Of a DNA stretch of 9,468 bases, positions 1-9,468 are shown piece after piece. Source of the stretch: Pseudomonadota bacterium. Its GTDB lineage: Bacteria > Pseudomonadota > Gammaproteobacteria > Burkholderiales > Thiobacillaceae. A model generated the notes under the pieces. It saw nothing but the letters and a program-made list of their open reading frames with translations. It did not search any database and had not been told where the DNA came from. A program made the position numbers and the translations under genes. Where the stretch lies: positions 1 to 9,468 of the forward strand of contig JAJYXA010000384.1 of the NCBI GenBank assembly GCA_021791235.1. Reading direction: 5' to 3'. Each line of letters opens with the position of its first letter. Positions within the stretch are counted from its first letter, which is position 1.

Positions 1-893
1 CCGGCCTGGCTGCTGGCGACGACCAGCGCCGTGGATTCACAGATTTCCTGGATTGCGCCGGCGTGTTGCCGCAGTCGCTCCAACTCGGCCAGGAAGACGC
101 GCAAGGCGCGCGCCCGTGGCGGCACATCGACGCCGCCGATCGACTCAACCGCGAGGCAAAAAGCCAAGCCGTGCGCGAACGCGGTGGTCGCGGCGAAGCG
201 CTCCGCGACGAGCAGAGCGTCATCCGGCGCCTTGCCTTCGGCGAGTTTCTCGATGGCGCGCCATTTGTAGAAAAGACGCGTCCAGGAACGAATGACGTCT
301 TCCCCCACCGTCTCGAGCTGAAAATGGACGGATTCCGTCACGCCAGAAAATTTAGGCCCGATCGGCATGACGAACGCGCCCGACTCATGGACAACGCGCC
401 GCGGCCGCCAGTCTTCGTCAGGAAGGCGGTTGCCCATCGCCGTCCGCGCATCGAAACCGCGTCGCATCGGCTCGACGCCCTCCTGCCAGACATCGTCGTG
501 GAGCACGAAATCGCCCAGGCGCGGATGGCCTTCGAAGCGGACACCGAACAGGTCCTCGGCCTCGCGTTCGTGCCAATCCGCCGCGAAGATCCCCGATTCG
601 ACGACAATGCTCGGGAAGACATTTTCCGCGAGCGGCGCGGCTATGAGCACGTGAACCCAGCCGGCGTCGCGCGCCCCGTAGAACACGTAACGCAATAGCC
701 ACTCTTCCTCGCCCTCTTCGACAATCAGCCCGGCGAAGCCGAAGCCCCATTCGTGGAAGAGCCGACGACACAGGTCGGCGAGCAGCGCGGGCGCGCAGCT
801 CACTTCGGTCACGCGGTCGGCAGCGTCGACGCGGCAGCGCACCCGCCCGGGCCAACCGGTTTCGATCAGGTCATTCAGTTCGCTGCAGTCCAT
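1..893 (-). CDS. hyfG: HyfG-like large subunit of an energy-converting hydrogenase-related complex (NuoC-NuoD-type fusion), 3' end outside window
   Basis: No stop codon falls in the window, so the first 297 codons are seen. Residues about 1-140 form a NuoC-like (30 kDa) domain, ending in the typical HEREAEDLFGVRFEGHP motif (108-124). From about residue 176 a large-subunit domain begins (MPIGPKFSG, then FQLETVGED and RAIEKLAEG). In E. coli HyfG/HycE this fusion is the [NiFe] catalytic subunit on the cytoplasmic face of the membrane complex. Here the first nickel-binding motif is replaced by RFAATTAFAH (232-241): the two cysteines become Ala234 and Thr237. The HRG motif reads WRA (211-213), and the first His of ERLHSH is Arg275. 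The frame is otherwise clean and the NuoC motif intact, so this looks like a functional non-hydrogenase homologue (Ehr type) rather than a decaying gene. The start at 893 is chosen because AGGTGA lies 7 nt upstream; the ATG at 901 is out of frame. It lies 7 nt after hyfF. The second cysteine pair lies beyond the window. Confidence 0.88.
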   Translation of the reverse strand, partial: MDCSELNDLIETGWPGRVRCRVDAADRVTEVSCAPALLADLCRRLFHEWGFGFAGLIVEEGEEEWLLRYVFYGARDAGWVHVLIAAPLAENVFPSIVVESGIFAADWHEREAEDLFGVRFEGHPRLGDFVLHDDVWQEGVEPMRRGFDARTAMGNRLPDEDWRPRRVVHESGAFVMPIGPKFSGVTESVHFQLETVGEDVIRSWTRLFYKWRAIEKLAEGKAPDDALLVAERFAATTAFAHGLAFCLAVESIGGVDVPPRARALRVFLAELERLRQHAGAIQEICESTALVVASSQA

Positions 894-900
894 GGGTGCA

Positions 901-906
901 TCACCT
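901..906 (-). promoter_or_regulatory. Shine-Dalgarno of hyfG, overlapping the hyfF stop
   Basis: Read on the minus strand the bases are AGGTGA, 7 nt before the ATG at 893. The last three bases are the hyfF stop codon. This supports the chosen hyfG start and suggests that translation of the two genes is coupled. Confidence 0.6.
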
Positions 907-2388
907 CGCCAATGCCGCGGCGGCCTGCTTCAACAGCGCCTGCAGTGGCGGCGGAATGTAGACGCCGAGCACGATCACGGGCATGGCGGCCAGAATCAGC
1001 GCCAGCGCACAGCTGAACGGTAAGCGGAAACGCTCCGCCTGTTGCGGACCGGGAGAATCCGGCTCCGCCGCCGCGCCCTGCGATGCCCCGAAGACCATTC
1101 GGTTCAGATGGACCATCACGCCGAAAAACGCGATGACGATGAAGACGGCCAAGAGACCCGTCGCAACGTAGTGCCCCTGCGCAAGCCCCGCTTTCAGGAT
1201 CGCGAACTCGCTCAGGAACACGGCAAACGGCGGCGCGCCGGTGATGGCGAGGCCGCCGAAGATGAGCGCGGCGCCCACCTCGGGAGCACGACGGATCAGC
1301 CCGCGCACGGCGGCGATCTCGCGCGTACCCACGGCGAGTAGCGTCGCTCCGGCGGCGAAGAAGCAGAAGGATTTGGTGACCGCATGAGTGACGATCTGCT
1401 GCATGGCGCCGTAGTCGGCGGCTGAGGCGCCGAGCCCGACCGCCGTCAGGATGATGCCCATGTGCTCGACGGTGGAGAACGCGAGCAGGCGCTTGTAATC
1501 AGTAACCTGCAGCAGCAGGAACGCCGCGGTACCGACCGAAATCAGCCCCAGGACGAGCGCCCAGGTTTCGGCGTGAGCCCCCGGTACGGCCTGCATCACC
1601 GGAAACAGCCGCAGAATGACGTACAGAATGGAAGTCGTTTCGATGCCTGAGAGCAGCGCGCACACGGGCGATGGCGCCTGGCTGTGAGCATCGGGTAGCC
1701 AGGTATGCATGGGCACGAGACCGACCTTGGTTCCAAGACCGATCAGGATCAGCAGGAAAGCGGTTTGCATGAGGAGCGGAGGCATCCTGGGTGCCGCAAT
1801 CACCAGTCCCGCCCACGTGTAAGTCCCGCCGCCGCCGGCGTGCATGGCGGCGAAAAGCACGAGAAACCCGAACAGTGCGAAGCCCGCGCCCATGAGCGAC
1901 AGGATGACGTATTTCCAGGCAGCCTCGAGCGCCTCGCGCGTGTTATCGAACGAAACCAGCAGCGCCGAGCAAAGCGTCGTCAGCTCGACCACGATCCACA
2001 CCAAGGTCGGCTCCGCCAGCAGGGGTATGGCGAGCATTGAGAAGACGAAGAGATTGAAATTCGCGTGATAGAGGCGCAGCTTTCCAGGCGTCAGGTTCTC
2101 GTGTGCCATGTATCCGACCGAATAGATGGCGGCGGTGGTCGCAACGAATGCGATCAGGAGCAGGATCAGCGCGCTCAGCCCATCCACGGCGATCCAGTTC
2201 AGCCAACCGGGGTTCAGGCCGTCGGTGACCGAGCCGCCCGCCGCGACGCGCCAGGCCATCTGCGCGGCGAGGGTAAGCACCATCAGGCTCGAAGCCACCG
2301 TCGCGCCCGGCGCCCATGAGCGCCTGACCGGGATGCCGCAGAGTGCAGCGGCGATCAGCGGCGGAAAAAGGATCCAGATGACGCTCAT
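901..2388 (-). CDS. hyfF: Hydrogenase-4 component F-like antiporter-type membrane subunit
   Basis: A 495-aa polytopic membrane protein of the proton-conducting family (NuoL/M/N, Mrp antiporter), close in length and order of motifs to E. coli HyfF as I recall it. Visible landmarks are DGLSALILLLIAF with IYSVGYM (69-94), the channel glutamate in WIVVELTTL (Glu135), EALEAAWKY (152-160), the lysine in LGTKVGLVPMHTWLPDAHS (Lys221), KRLLAFSTVEHMG (299-311) and THAVTKSFCFF with Lys339. These are the Glu/Lys pairs thought to carry protons across the membrane. In the stretch after the WLPDAH motif, where NuoM has a lysine and E. coli HyfF has an asparagine, this protein has Thr252, with Glu250 two residues before. 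The start codon overlaps the hyfE stop by 4 nt (ATGA), which argues for this start. A Pro/Ala/Gln-rich loop sits near residues 437-452, before the last membrane segment. Expected role: couple electron transfer in the complex to ion translocation. Confidence 0.93.
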   Translation of the reverse strand: MSVIWILFPPLIAAALCGIPVRRSWAPGATVASSLMVLTLAAQMAWRVAAGGSVTDGLNPGWLNWIAVDGLSALILLLIAFVATTAAIYSVGYMAHENLTPGKLRLYHANFNLFVFSMLAIPLLAEPTLVWIVVELTTLCSALLVSFDNTREALEAAWKYVILSLMGAGFALFGFLVLFAAMHAGGGGTYTWAGLVIAAPRMPPLLMQTAFLLILIGLGTKVGLVPMHTWLPDAHSQAPSPVCALLSGIETTSILYVILRLFPVMQAVPGAHAETWALVLGLISVGTAAFLLLQVTDYKRLLAFSTVEHMGIILTAVGLGASAADYGAMQQIVTHAVTKSFCFFAAGATLLAVGTREIAAVRGLIRRAPEVGAALIFGGLAITGAPPFAVFLSEFAILKAGLAQGHYVATGLLAVFIVIAFFGVMVHLNRMVFGASQGAAAEPDSPGPQQAERFRLPFSCALALILAAMPVIVLGVYIPPPLQALLKQAAAALAR

Positions 2389-3095
2389 GGCGCCAGCTCA
2401 CGCGTCACCGGTCTCGCCGGCGACTCCCGCAGGCTCGCCAGCTCGCCGATGGCGGTGCTGCCGACGTGCTTTTCGACCGCACGCACCAGCACGCCGACGA
2501 TGAATACGATGATCAGGCCGTCCGTAGCGATGGCAAGCTCGACCAGCATGGAGAGATCGTGGGCGATGGAAATGCCGGCGAGAAAGGCACCGTTCTCCAT
2601 CGCCAGCAGACCGAGGAGTAGCGGTAGCGCCTCGCGCCGCACGGTCAGCGTGAACGCACCGAGCAACAACCCGGCGATCCCAATCGGCACGTTCGGACCG
2701 AGATACCCGGGGCCGACCGCGTTGGCCAGGGGAACACCCAGGAAATAAGCACCGATCGCCAGCGCCAGCGCGATCGCCAGCGTGGTCGGGATGTTCAGCA
2801 CTTGGTCGATCTCGCGGCGCGTGTAAAACCCCGCCGGTGCGACTTTGCGTAAGAGCCACGGGACGATGATCGGCTTGCTGATCAGGTTCACCAGCGCCAC
2901 CCCGTAGAGATGCGGGGAATCGTAACGCAAACCCAACAGCGCGGCGGACGCCGCCAGCAGCAGCGACTGGGCGATGAACAGATGCAGGCAGCCCCTGGCC
3001 TGCCGCATCGCCACGAGACCGAAGGCAGTGAGCAGAAACAGCCCGGTCGCCAGGGCGTTGAGGTTTTCCACTAACTGGCGCGTTGCGTCGCTCAT
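2385..3095 (-). CDS. hyfE: Hydrogenase-4 component E-like membrane subunit
   Basis: A 236-aa protein with about seven hydrophobic segments (roughly 13-30, 38-56, 62-86, 103-121, 132-152, 157-178, 183-207). It resembles HyfE: LLAMENGAFL (163-172) matches the CLMENGSHL region of E. coli HyfE, and LVELAIATDGLIIVFIVGVL (184-203) followed by HVGSTAIGELASLR matches the HyfE C-terminus. HyfE corresponds to a NuoK-like part of the membrane arm; the buried Glu167 and Glu185 are candidate proton-path residues by analogy with NuoK. A hydrophilic tail of about 15 residues after the HyfE match makes it slightly longer than the E. coli protein (about 216 aa). It begins 7 nt after the hyfC stop, behind a modest purine-rich sequence (ACGGGAA), and overlaps hyfF by 4 nt. 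Confidence 0.92.
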   Translation of the reverse strand: MSDATRQLVENLNALATGLFLLTAFGLVAMRQARGCLHLFIAQSLLLAASAALLGLRYDSPHLYGVALVNLISKPIIVPWLLRKVAPAGFYTRREIDQVLNIPTTLAIALALAIGAYFLGVPLANAVGPGYLGPNVPIGIAGLLLGAFTLTVRREALPLLLGLLAMENGAFLAGISIAHDLSMLVELAIATDGLIIVFIVGVLVRAVEKHVGSTAIGELASLRESPARPVTRELAP

Positions 3096-3102
3096 TTCCC
3101 GT

Positions 3103-4053
3103 TCATGCCAGAAAGACCTGCGCGATCATCGCCGCCACCGAGGTGATGAAAGCGGCACCCAGAAATTCGGTGATGCGAAACAGGCGCAGCTTCGACAGCG
3201 ACGATTCGATGACGACCAGCACGAGTATGAGACAAAAAATCTTCAACAGTACCAGCGGTATCGCCAGCAGCACGGCGCCGAGGCTCTGTTCTCCCGCCAG
3301 CCCCCAAGGCGCCACCAGCACGTTGAGGAATACGCAGAGCAGCACGAAGAACTTCATCTGGCCGCCCCATTTCATCAGCGCAAAACCGCGGCCGGAGTAT
3401 TCGAGCGACTTCGATTCGTCAATCATCGCCAGCTCGAAGTGGCCGGTCGGGTTATCCACCGGAATGCGCCCGCCCTCGGCAAGAATCAGCATCAGAAACG
3501 CCAGCACGAGAAGCACGTGCGACGGCGCGAAGAAATTCGCCAGCGGCGTCACCCATTGTTGCTGGACGATGTAGGGAATCGTCGAGCCGGCGACGAACGA
3601 CACGGAGAAAAACACGATCATGAACACCGGTTCGGCGAGAAAGCCGACCATGCGCGTGCGGCTGGCGCCCATGGGCCCGTAGGGATTGGCGGAGTCCACC
3701 GCCGCAAGTGCGGCGAAGAAGCCTCCCAGCGCCAGCACCGAGCCGGCTCCGAGCATGTCGCCCATGAAAGCGAAGAACAGCGGATAACTCGTCAAGACCG
3801 GAATCAGCAGGGTGACAAAAATCGGCGTGACGAAAACGATGTAGGGCGTGAAGCGGAAAATCCACGAGCTGTCTTCGGATACGATTTCGTCCTTGTGAAA
3901 CAGCTTCCATAAATCGCGATAGGGCTGGAAAATACTCGGCCCCCGCTTGGACTGAACCATTTCCTTGAGCCGGCCGAGTATGCCTCCGACCAGTGGCGAG
4001 AAGGCCATGACGACCATCACCTGGAGCAGATTGAAAAGGATCCGCTGCGCCAT
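3103..4053 (-). CDS. hyfC: HyfC/HycD-like (NuoH family) membrane subunit
   Basis: A 316-aa membrane protein of the complex I subunit 1 (NuoH/ND1) family, the subunit that anchors the hydrophilic arm to the membrane. Signatures are SKRGPSIFQPYRDLWKLFHK (35-54), the family's 'RGP..fQ..rD..KL' stretch after TM1; MGASRTRMVGFLAEP (128-142); and GRIPVDNPTGHFELAMIDES (195-214), followed by LEYSGRGFALMKWGG (217-231), which holds the acidic residues of the quinone/proton region. About eight hydrophobic segments can be counted, the normal number. The length matches HyfC/HycD (about 307-322 aa). It is the first gene of the minus-strand operon; no recognisable hyfA or hyfB precedes it. The start at 4053 gives the family-typical N-terminus but has only a poor Shine-Dalgarno sequence, so translation may depend on the upstream leader or on the small ORF ending 11 nt before it. 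Confidence 0.94.
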   Translation of the reverse strand: MAQRILFNLLQVMVVMAFSPLVGGILGRLKEMVQSKRGPSIFQPYRDLWKLFHKDEIVSEDSSWIFRFTPYIVFVTPIFVTLLIPVLTSYPLFFAFMGDMLGAGSVLALGGFFAALAAVDSANPYGPMGASRTRMVGFLAEPVFMIVFFSVSFVAGSTIPYIVQQQWVTPLANFFAPSHVLLVLAFLMLILAEGGRIPVDNPTGHFELAMIDESKSLEYSGRGFALMKWGGQMKFFVLLCVFLNVLVAPWGLAGEQSLGAVLLAIPLVLLKIFCLILVLVVIESSLSKLRLFRITEFLGAAFITSVAAMIAQVFLA

Positions 4054-4064
4054 CGTCTGGCTCG

Positions 4065-4163
4065 CTAGGATTCCGCAGCCAACACAAGTCGTTTGGAAAG
4101 GGTGGGACGTGAAGTCACGCGCGTAGCAGCGTCAATCCCGGCGGCAAGAAGCGTACAGACCAC
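4065..4163 (-). CDS. Possible small ORF or leader peptide upstream of hyfC
   Basis: A 32-codon frame starting with GTG, 8 nt after a strong AGGAGG sequence (4177-4172 on the minus strand), and ending with TAG 11 nt before the hyfC ATG. The product would be a short peptide ending in LVLAAES. I recognise no family. The strong ribosome-binding sequence next to a gene (hyfC) that has a weak one is the only reason to list it; it could be a coupling leader, the remnant of a deleted upstream gene, or chance. A GTG start is less common, and other frames also run past this AGGAGG. Confidence 0.2.
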   Translation of the reverse strand: MVCTLLAAGIDAATRVTSRPTLSKRLVLAAES

Positions 4164-4251
4164 AACGACAGCCTCCTAACAATTCAGGGCACTGTCTCGG
4201 AACACGCAGCGGGAAGTGGGTAACCAAACTACCGAAATCCGACACGGTCGA

Positions 4252-4287
4252 CCTACAGCTCCGCTGTTTCCCGAGCAAACCTGTAGG
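4252..4287. repeat. Inverted repeat (possible operator or RNA hairpin)
   Basis: CCTACAG (4252-4258) and CTGTAGG (4281-4287) are perfect inverted copies, 22 nt apart. A second small pair, GTTT/AAAC (4266-4269 and 4277-4280), sits directly inside the right arm, so a transcript could form a bulged hairpin with a 7-nt loop. It lies between the hyfC start and its candidate promoter, hence inside the presumed leader. There is no T-run after it, so it is not a classical terminator. An 8-bp palindrome, GGTCGACC (4246-4253), overlaps its left end. Confidence 0.35.
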
Positions 4288-4347
4288 CATCATCAGCCGT
4301 AGCGGCGGTTTTTGGTCATTGAAGGAGGAATGCCATCTCCTGGCGGA

Positions 4348-4376
4348 AATGTAACCAATCCAAATTGAAAGCGCAA
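4348..4376 (-). promoter_or_regulatory. Candidate sigma70-type promoter for the hyf-like operon
   Basis: On the minus strand TTGCGC (4376-4371) is followed after exactly 17 nt by TACATT (4353-4348). Each hexamer matches the consensus at four of six positions. It lies in the AT-richest part of the gap. If used, it would give a leader of nearly 290 nt before hyfC. This is a visual match only. Confidence 0.3.
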
Positions 4377-4393
4377 GGCGTGTATTGTATGCC
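4365..4393 (+). promoter_or_regulatory. Weak candidate promoter for glgB
   Basis: TTGAAA (4365-4370) is followed after 17 nt by TATGCC (4388-4393). The -35 is good, the -10 poor. It overlaps the candidate minus-strand promoter, so the two directions could compete. A second -10-like element, TATCAT, occurs at 4461-4466 but lacks a -35 at the right distance. Which of these, if any, drives glgB cannot be settled by eye. Confidence 0.2.
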
Positions 4394-4530
4394 GCGGAGC
4401 AGGTGCTGGGTCTCGCCGAGAACACGCGACCGCACCGTCCCGCGCACCCGCGAATCGGACTATCATCACGGCATCATTTTCCGACGACAGACTGGAAGCT
4501 GAGGGCGGCCGCGGGCAGCAGCGGGGCCTG

Positions 4531-6471
<1,941 letters not shown>

Positions 6472-6476
6472 GCGAC

Positions 6477-8635
<2,159 letters not shown>

Positions 8636-8639
<4 letters not shown>

Positions 8640-9468
8640 GCGAAGGCATCAACGAGGCGCTCCAGCGTCTGGCGGACCTGTGCGGCATCAGCTCCGATTA
8701 CCACGACATCTGGGGCAATCGCCACGTCGTCTCCGATCTCACCCGGCGCCGTCTGCTCGCGGCCATGCACCTGCCGGTCGAGGGCGACCTCGCGGCGCTC
8801 GCGCTGGAATTCGAAAACCGCGATTGGCAAAGACCGCTGGCGCCGGCAATGGTGTTCAAGGCCTCGGCGGGCGCACCGCGAATCGAAGTGACGCTGCCCA
8901 CGGATCTTGCCCAACGGCGTTGTCGGTGGTCATTGACGCTGGAGGACGGCGAATGCCGGCGCGGCGACTTTCTCCCCGCCGATCTCGAAGCGGTGGCCGA
9001 GCGCAGCGTGGCCGGCACCCGGTACCAGCGCCGACTCCTGCCGCTGCCGCAACCCGTGCCCACCGGCTACCACCGCTTCGAGCTGGGCGAACCCGAACGG
9101 GCGGAGACGGCGCGGATGCAGCTGATCGTCGCGCCGGACCAGTGCTACCAGCCGCCGGCATTGCGCGAGGGCAGACGGATCTGGGGTCCGGCGGTGCAGC
9201 TCTACGGCCTGCGCTCGCAGCGCAACTGGGGCATCGGCGACTTCACTGACCTCAAGACGCTGCTCGATCTCGCCGCCGAGGCAGGCGCCGGCATCGTCGG
9301 CGTCAATCCCTTGCACGCCCTGTTCCCCGATCAGCCCGGGCAGTTCAGCCCCTACAGTCCGTCGAGCCGGCTGTTCGTCAATATCCTCTATCTCGACGTC
9401 GCGGCGATCCCCGATTTCCGGGAACAGGATCTCGATGCCGATCCGGATTTTCGGGCCGATCTGCATCG
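8636..9468 (+). CDS. malQ: 4-alpha-glucanotransferase MalQ (amylomaltase), 3' end outside window
   Basis: The first 277 codons are visible. MalQ (GH77) moves maltosyl and longer units between alpha-1,4-glucans, turning the short oligosaccharides released by GlgX into longer chains and glucose. The N-terminal ~180 residues are the extension found in long-form, E. coli-like MalQ ([10 protein letters not shown] at 141-150). The GH77 barrel then starts with [20 protein letters not shown] (184-203), followed by [20 protein letters not shown] (224-243) and [17 protein letters not shown] (245-261), all hallmark sequences. The catalytic Asp/Glu/Asp lie beyond the window, so activity cannot be judged. 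The ATG overlaps the glgX stop (ATGA), a clear sign of translational coupling. Some codons are less GC-rich here than in glgX (for example TTG, CAA, AGA). Confidence 0.95.

Larger units (their letters stand above)
4054..4530. other. Divergent intergenic region between the hyf-like and glg operons
   Basis: These 477 bases separate two operons that face away from each other and must hold both promoters. Base composition is visibly richer in A+T than either flank, especially at about 4170-4395. Apart from the possible 32-codon ORF, I see no supportable gene. A 97-codon minus-strand frame (4132-4425) shows no family features. A 7-bp inverted repeat and weak promoter-like sequences are listed separately. 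No tRNA, known riboswitch or insertion-sequence pair was recognised. Confidence 0.75.

Noticed and set aside
63..698. 211-codon plus-strand frame antisense to hyfG
   Set aside because: It has no recognisable domain and lies opposite a clearly homologous, uninterrupted HyfG-like frame.
418..855. 145-codon minus-strand frame within hyfG
   Set aside because: It is Arg-rich and in a different frame from the HyfG-like reading, which shows the NuoC and large-subunit motifs.
4188..4196. GGCACTGTC resembling the tip of IS6-family inverted repeats
   Set aside because: Only about 8 bases match, no partner end or target duplication was seen, and no transposase is present.
4296..4313. Terminator-like hairpin GCCG-TAG-CGGC followed by TTTTT on the plus strand
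   Set aside because: The stem is only 4 bp, the T-run is separated from it by GG, and no plus-strand gene lies upstream to need a terminator.
4320..4335. Sigma54-like -24/-12 element (TGGCA... on the minus strand) that would fit hyf regulation
   Set aside because: The -24 half matches, but the essential G of the -12 GC is missing, so it is not supportable.
4322..4368. AAGGAGG followed by a 12-codon ATG frame on the plus strand
   Set aside because: The spacing between AAGGAGG and ATG is only 1 nt, too short for initiation, and the peptide is tiny.
4132..4425. 97-codon minus-strand frame in the intergenic gap
   Set aside because: It has no ribosome-binding sequence or family features, is rich in Ser/Arg/Cys as random frames are, and overlaps the promoter candidates.

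Overview
The window carries two divergent gene clusters from what looks like a GC-rich proteobacterium. This placement rests on base composition, on a glgB-glgX-malQ glycogen cluster and on a Hyf-type membrane complex; I cannot name the genus. Both outermost genes run off the window.

Left half (about 1-4053, minus strand): a compact operon reading hyfC-like, hyfE-like, hyfF-like, hyfG-like. These are membrane and catalytic-type subunits of the complex I / group 4 [NiFe] hydrogenase superfamily. HyfC is the NuoH-like subunit, HyfE a NuoK-like membrane subunit, HyfF a NuoL/M/N antiporter-like subunit, and HyfG a fusion of a NuoC-like domain with a large-subunit (NuoD-like) domain. Genes are separated by 7 nt, or overlap by 4 nt. 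The main surprise is in the HyfG-like protein. Where hydrogenases have the first nickel-binding motif (R-x-C-G-x-C-x-x-x-H) it reads RFAATTAFAH, so both cysteines are gone, and the conserved HRG motif is also altered. The complex is therefore unlikely to be an ordinary hydrogenase. It fits the 'energy-converting hydrogenase-related' (Ehr) class, whose electron donor and acceptor are poorly known. No hyfA, hyfB or hyfD lies between hyfC and the next operon.

Middle (4054-4530): a 477-nt divergent intergenic region, visibly richer in A+T than its flanks. It holds weak promoter candidates for both directions, a 7-bp inverted repeat, and a possible 32-codon ORF with a strong Shine-Dalgarno sequence just before hyfC.

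Right half (4531-9468, plus strand): glgB (short-form glycogen branching enzyme), glgX (glycogen debranching enzyme) and malQ (4-alpha-glucanotransferase, 3' end cut by the window). They form a tightly packed operon with a 5-nt gap and a 4-nt overlap. GlgB adds alpha-1,6 branches, GlgX removes them, and MalQ recycles the short malto-oligosaccharides released. The glgB and glgX catalytic triads are intact. Very long open frames antisense to glgB and glgX are by-products of high GC at third codon positions, not genes.
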